A stretch of DNA of 6,100 bases from Spirochaetae bacterium HGW-Spirochaetae-7 (GTDB lineage: Bacteria > Spirochaetota > Spirochaetia > Treponematales > UBA12059). Each line of letters starts with the position of its first letter. The first letter of the stretch is position 1. Below the pieces are notes generated by a model that saw only the letters and a list, made by a program, of their open reading frames with translations, had not been told where the DNA came from and searched no databases. Made by a program: the position numbers and the translations under genes. The DNA lies in assembly GCA_002839245.1 (NCBI GenBank), contig PGXR01000172.1, positions 1 to 6,100 on the forward strand, in the 5' to 3' direction. Shown here piece after piece: positions 5,751-6,100 of the stretch.

Positions 5751-6100
5751 GTGGTCCCCCTTCGGCCGCGCCGAACAGCGCTTCCTTCGACGCCAGTTCG
5801 TGAAGGTCGATGATCGAGTGCCTCGTCTCGCCTATGAAACAGAAGCCCTCGAAATATCTGGCCGCATTGTCCGGCAGGAAATCGGGAACGGCTGAAATGT
5901 CCGAGTCCTCGAGGTTGACTACCTTGCCGATCCTGTCGGCCTGCAAGCCGATGAAGGGCAGCAGCGTACCGTTTTCCACCTCGAATATCACGATGCCGCC
6001 TTCCTCGTCGTCGAGGTCAGGCGCGACGACGCCCGCGCCCGTAGCCTTTCTGGTCAGCTTGAATTCGTCTACCTTGGTACGGCTCAGGGCCTCCCTTGGA
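5743..6100 (-). CDS. cheW: CheW-type coupling protein, C-terminal part (5' end outside window)
   Basis: Only the last 118 residues are visible, read in frame from 6099 with no stop before 5743. CheW proteins bridge chemoreceptors and the P5 domain of CheA on the cytoplasmic face of the array. The visible part matches the second half of the CheW fold: strand GIVIFEVENGTLLPFIGLQADRIGKVVNLED, then DISAVPDFLPDN, then YFEGFCFIGETRHSIIDLHELAS. The frame continues upstream to the edge (PREALSRTKVDEFKLTRK...), so the in-frame GTG at 5991 is internal and not the start. The stretch before the strand (about 25 residues, ending in an acidic DLDDEEGG) is longer and more charged than the usual loop after the lRGxxxPvxDlr segment of CheW. 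It overlaps the STAS gene by 8 nt. The full protein could be a plain CheW or a longer CheW-containing protein such as CheV; no receiver domain follows it. Confidence 0.85.
   Translation of the reverse strand, partial: PREALSRTKVDEFKLTRKATGAGVVAPDLDDEEGGIVIFEVENGTLLPFIGLQADRIGKVVNLEDSDISAVPDFLPDNAARYFEGFCFIGETRHSIIDLHELASKEALFGAAEGGPRA
5756..5762 (-). promoter_or_regulatory. Ribosome binding site for the GTG start of the STAS gene
   Basis: AAGGGGG on the minus strand, inside the last codons of the cheW-like gene and 5 nt before GTG at 5750. It supports the GTG start and coupled translation. Confidence 0.6.

Noticed and set aside
5743..5991. An 82-residue protein starting at GTG 5991
   Set aside because: The same frame stays open to the right edge and the GTG falls inside a conserved CheW strand, so the gene is simply cut by the window.

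Overview
The window is a GC-rich bacterial fragment with every supported gene on the minus strand, so transcription runs from high to low coordinates. In that order the genes are: a CheW-type protein (its start lies beyond the right edge), a small stand-alone STAS protein, a CheA histidine kinase, an ExbB/TolQ-type proton-channel subunit, an ExbD-type subunit, a TonB-like protein, and a membrane diguanylate cyclase with a 7TM sensor, PAS and GGDEF domains (its end lies beyond the left edge). ExbB/ExbD/TonB imply a diderm cell. The mix of CheW/CheA signalling, a divergent TonB and a 7TM-PAS-GGDEF protein would suit a spirochaete, but this is recognition by eye; other diderms, such as delta-proteobacterial lineages, are not excluded.

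Right block (6100 to 3394): cheW-like, STAS and cheA form a tight unit with overlapping stop and start codons (8 nt for cheW/STAS, ATGA for STAS/cheA). CheW would couple a receptor to CheA, and CheA would phosphorylate a response regulator that is not in the window. The STAS protein between them is an unusual extra. CheA carries, between its HPt and dimerisation domains, a P2-like alpha/beta module followed by a tandem motif resembling the MshEN/GspE N-terminal repeat.

Middle block (3307 to 1294): exbB, exbD and tonB, again with overlapping junctions (ATGA, then GTGA). It encodes an inner-membrane proton-driven motor and its periplasm-spanning arm. The charged and polar channel residues are intact in ExbB and ExbD, but the TonB-like protein lacks the transmembrane histidine of classical TonB and has a long unrecognised middle region. 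An 86-nt gap separates this block from cheA. It is the only sizeable intergenic stretch and holds a possible promoter and a phased direct repeat, with no convincing terminator.

Left block (1260 to 1): after a 33-nt gap comes the diguanylate cyclase. No stretch over 300 bases lacks a gene. I saw no RNA genes, mobile elements, CRISPR arrays or attachment sites. Taken together, the locus puts chemosensory signalling, proton-motive-force transduction to the outer membrane and c-di-GMP synthesis in one co-directional, possibly co-transcribed, cluster.
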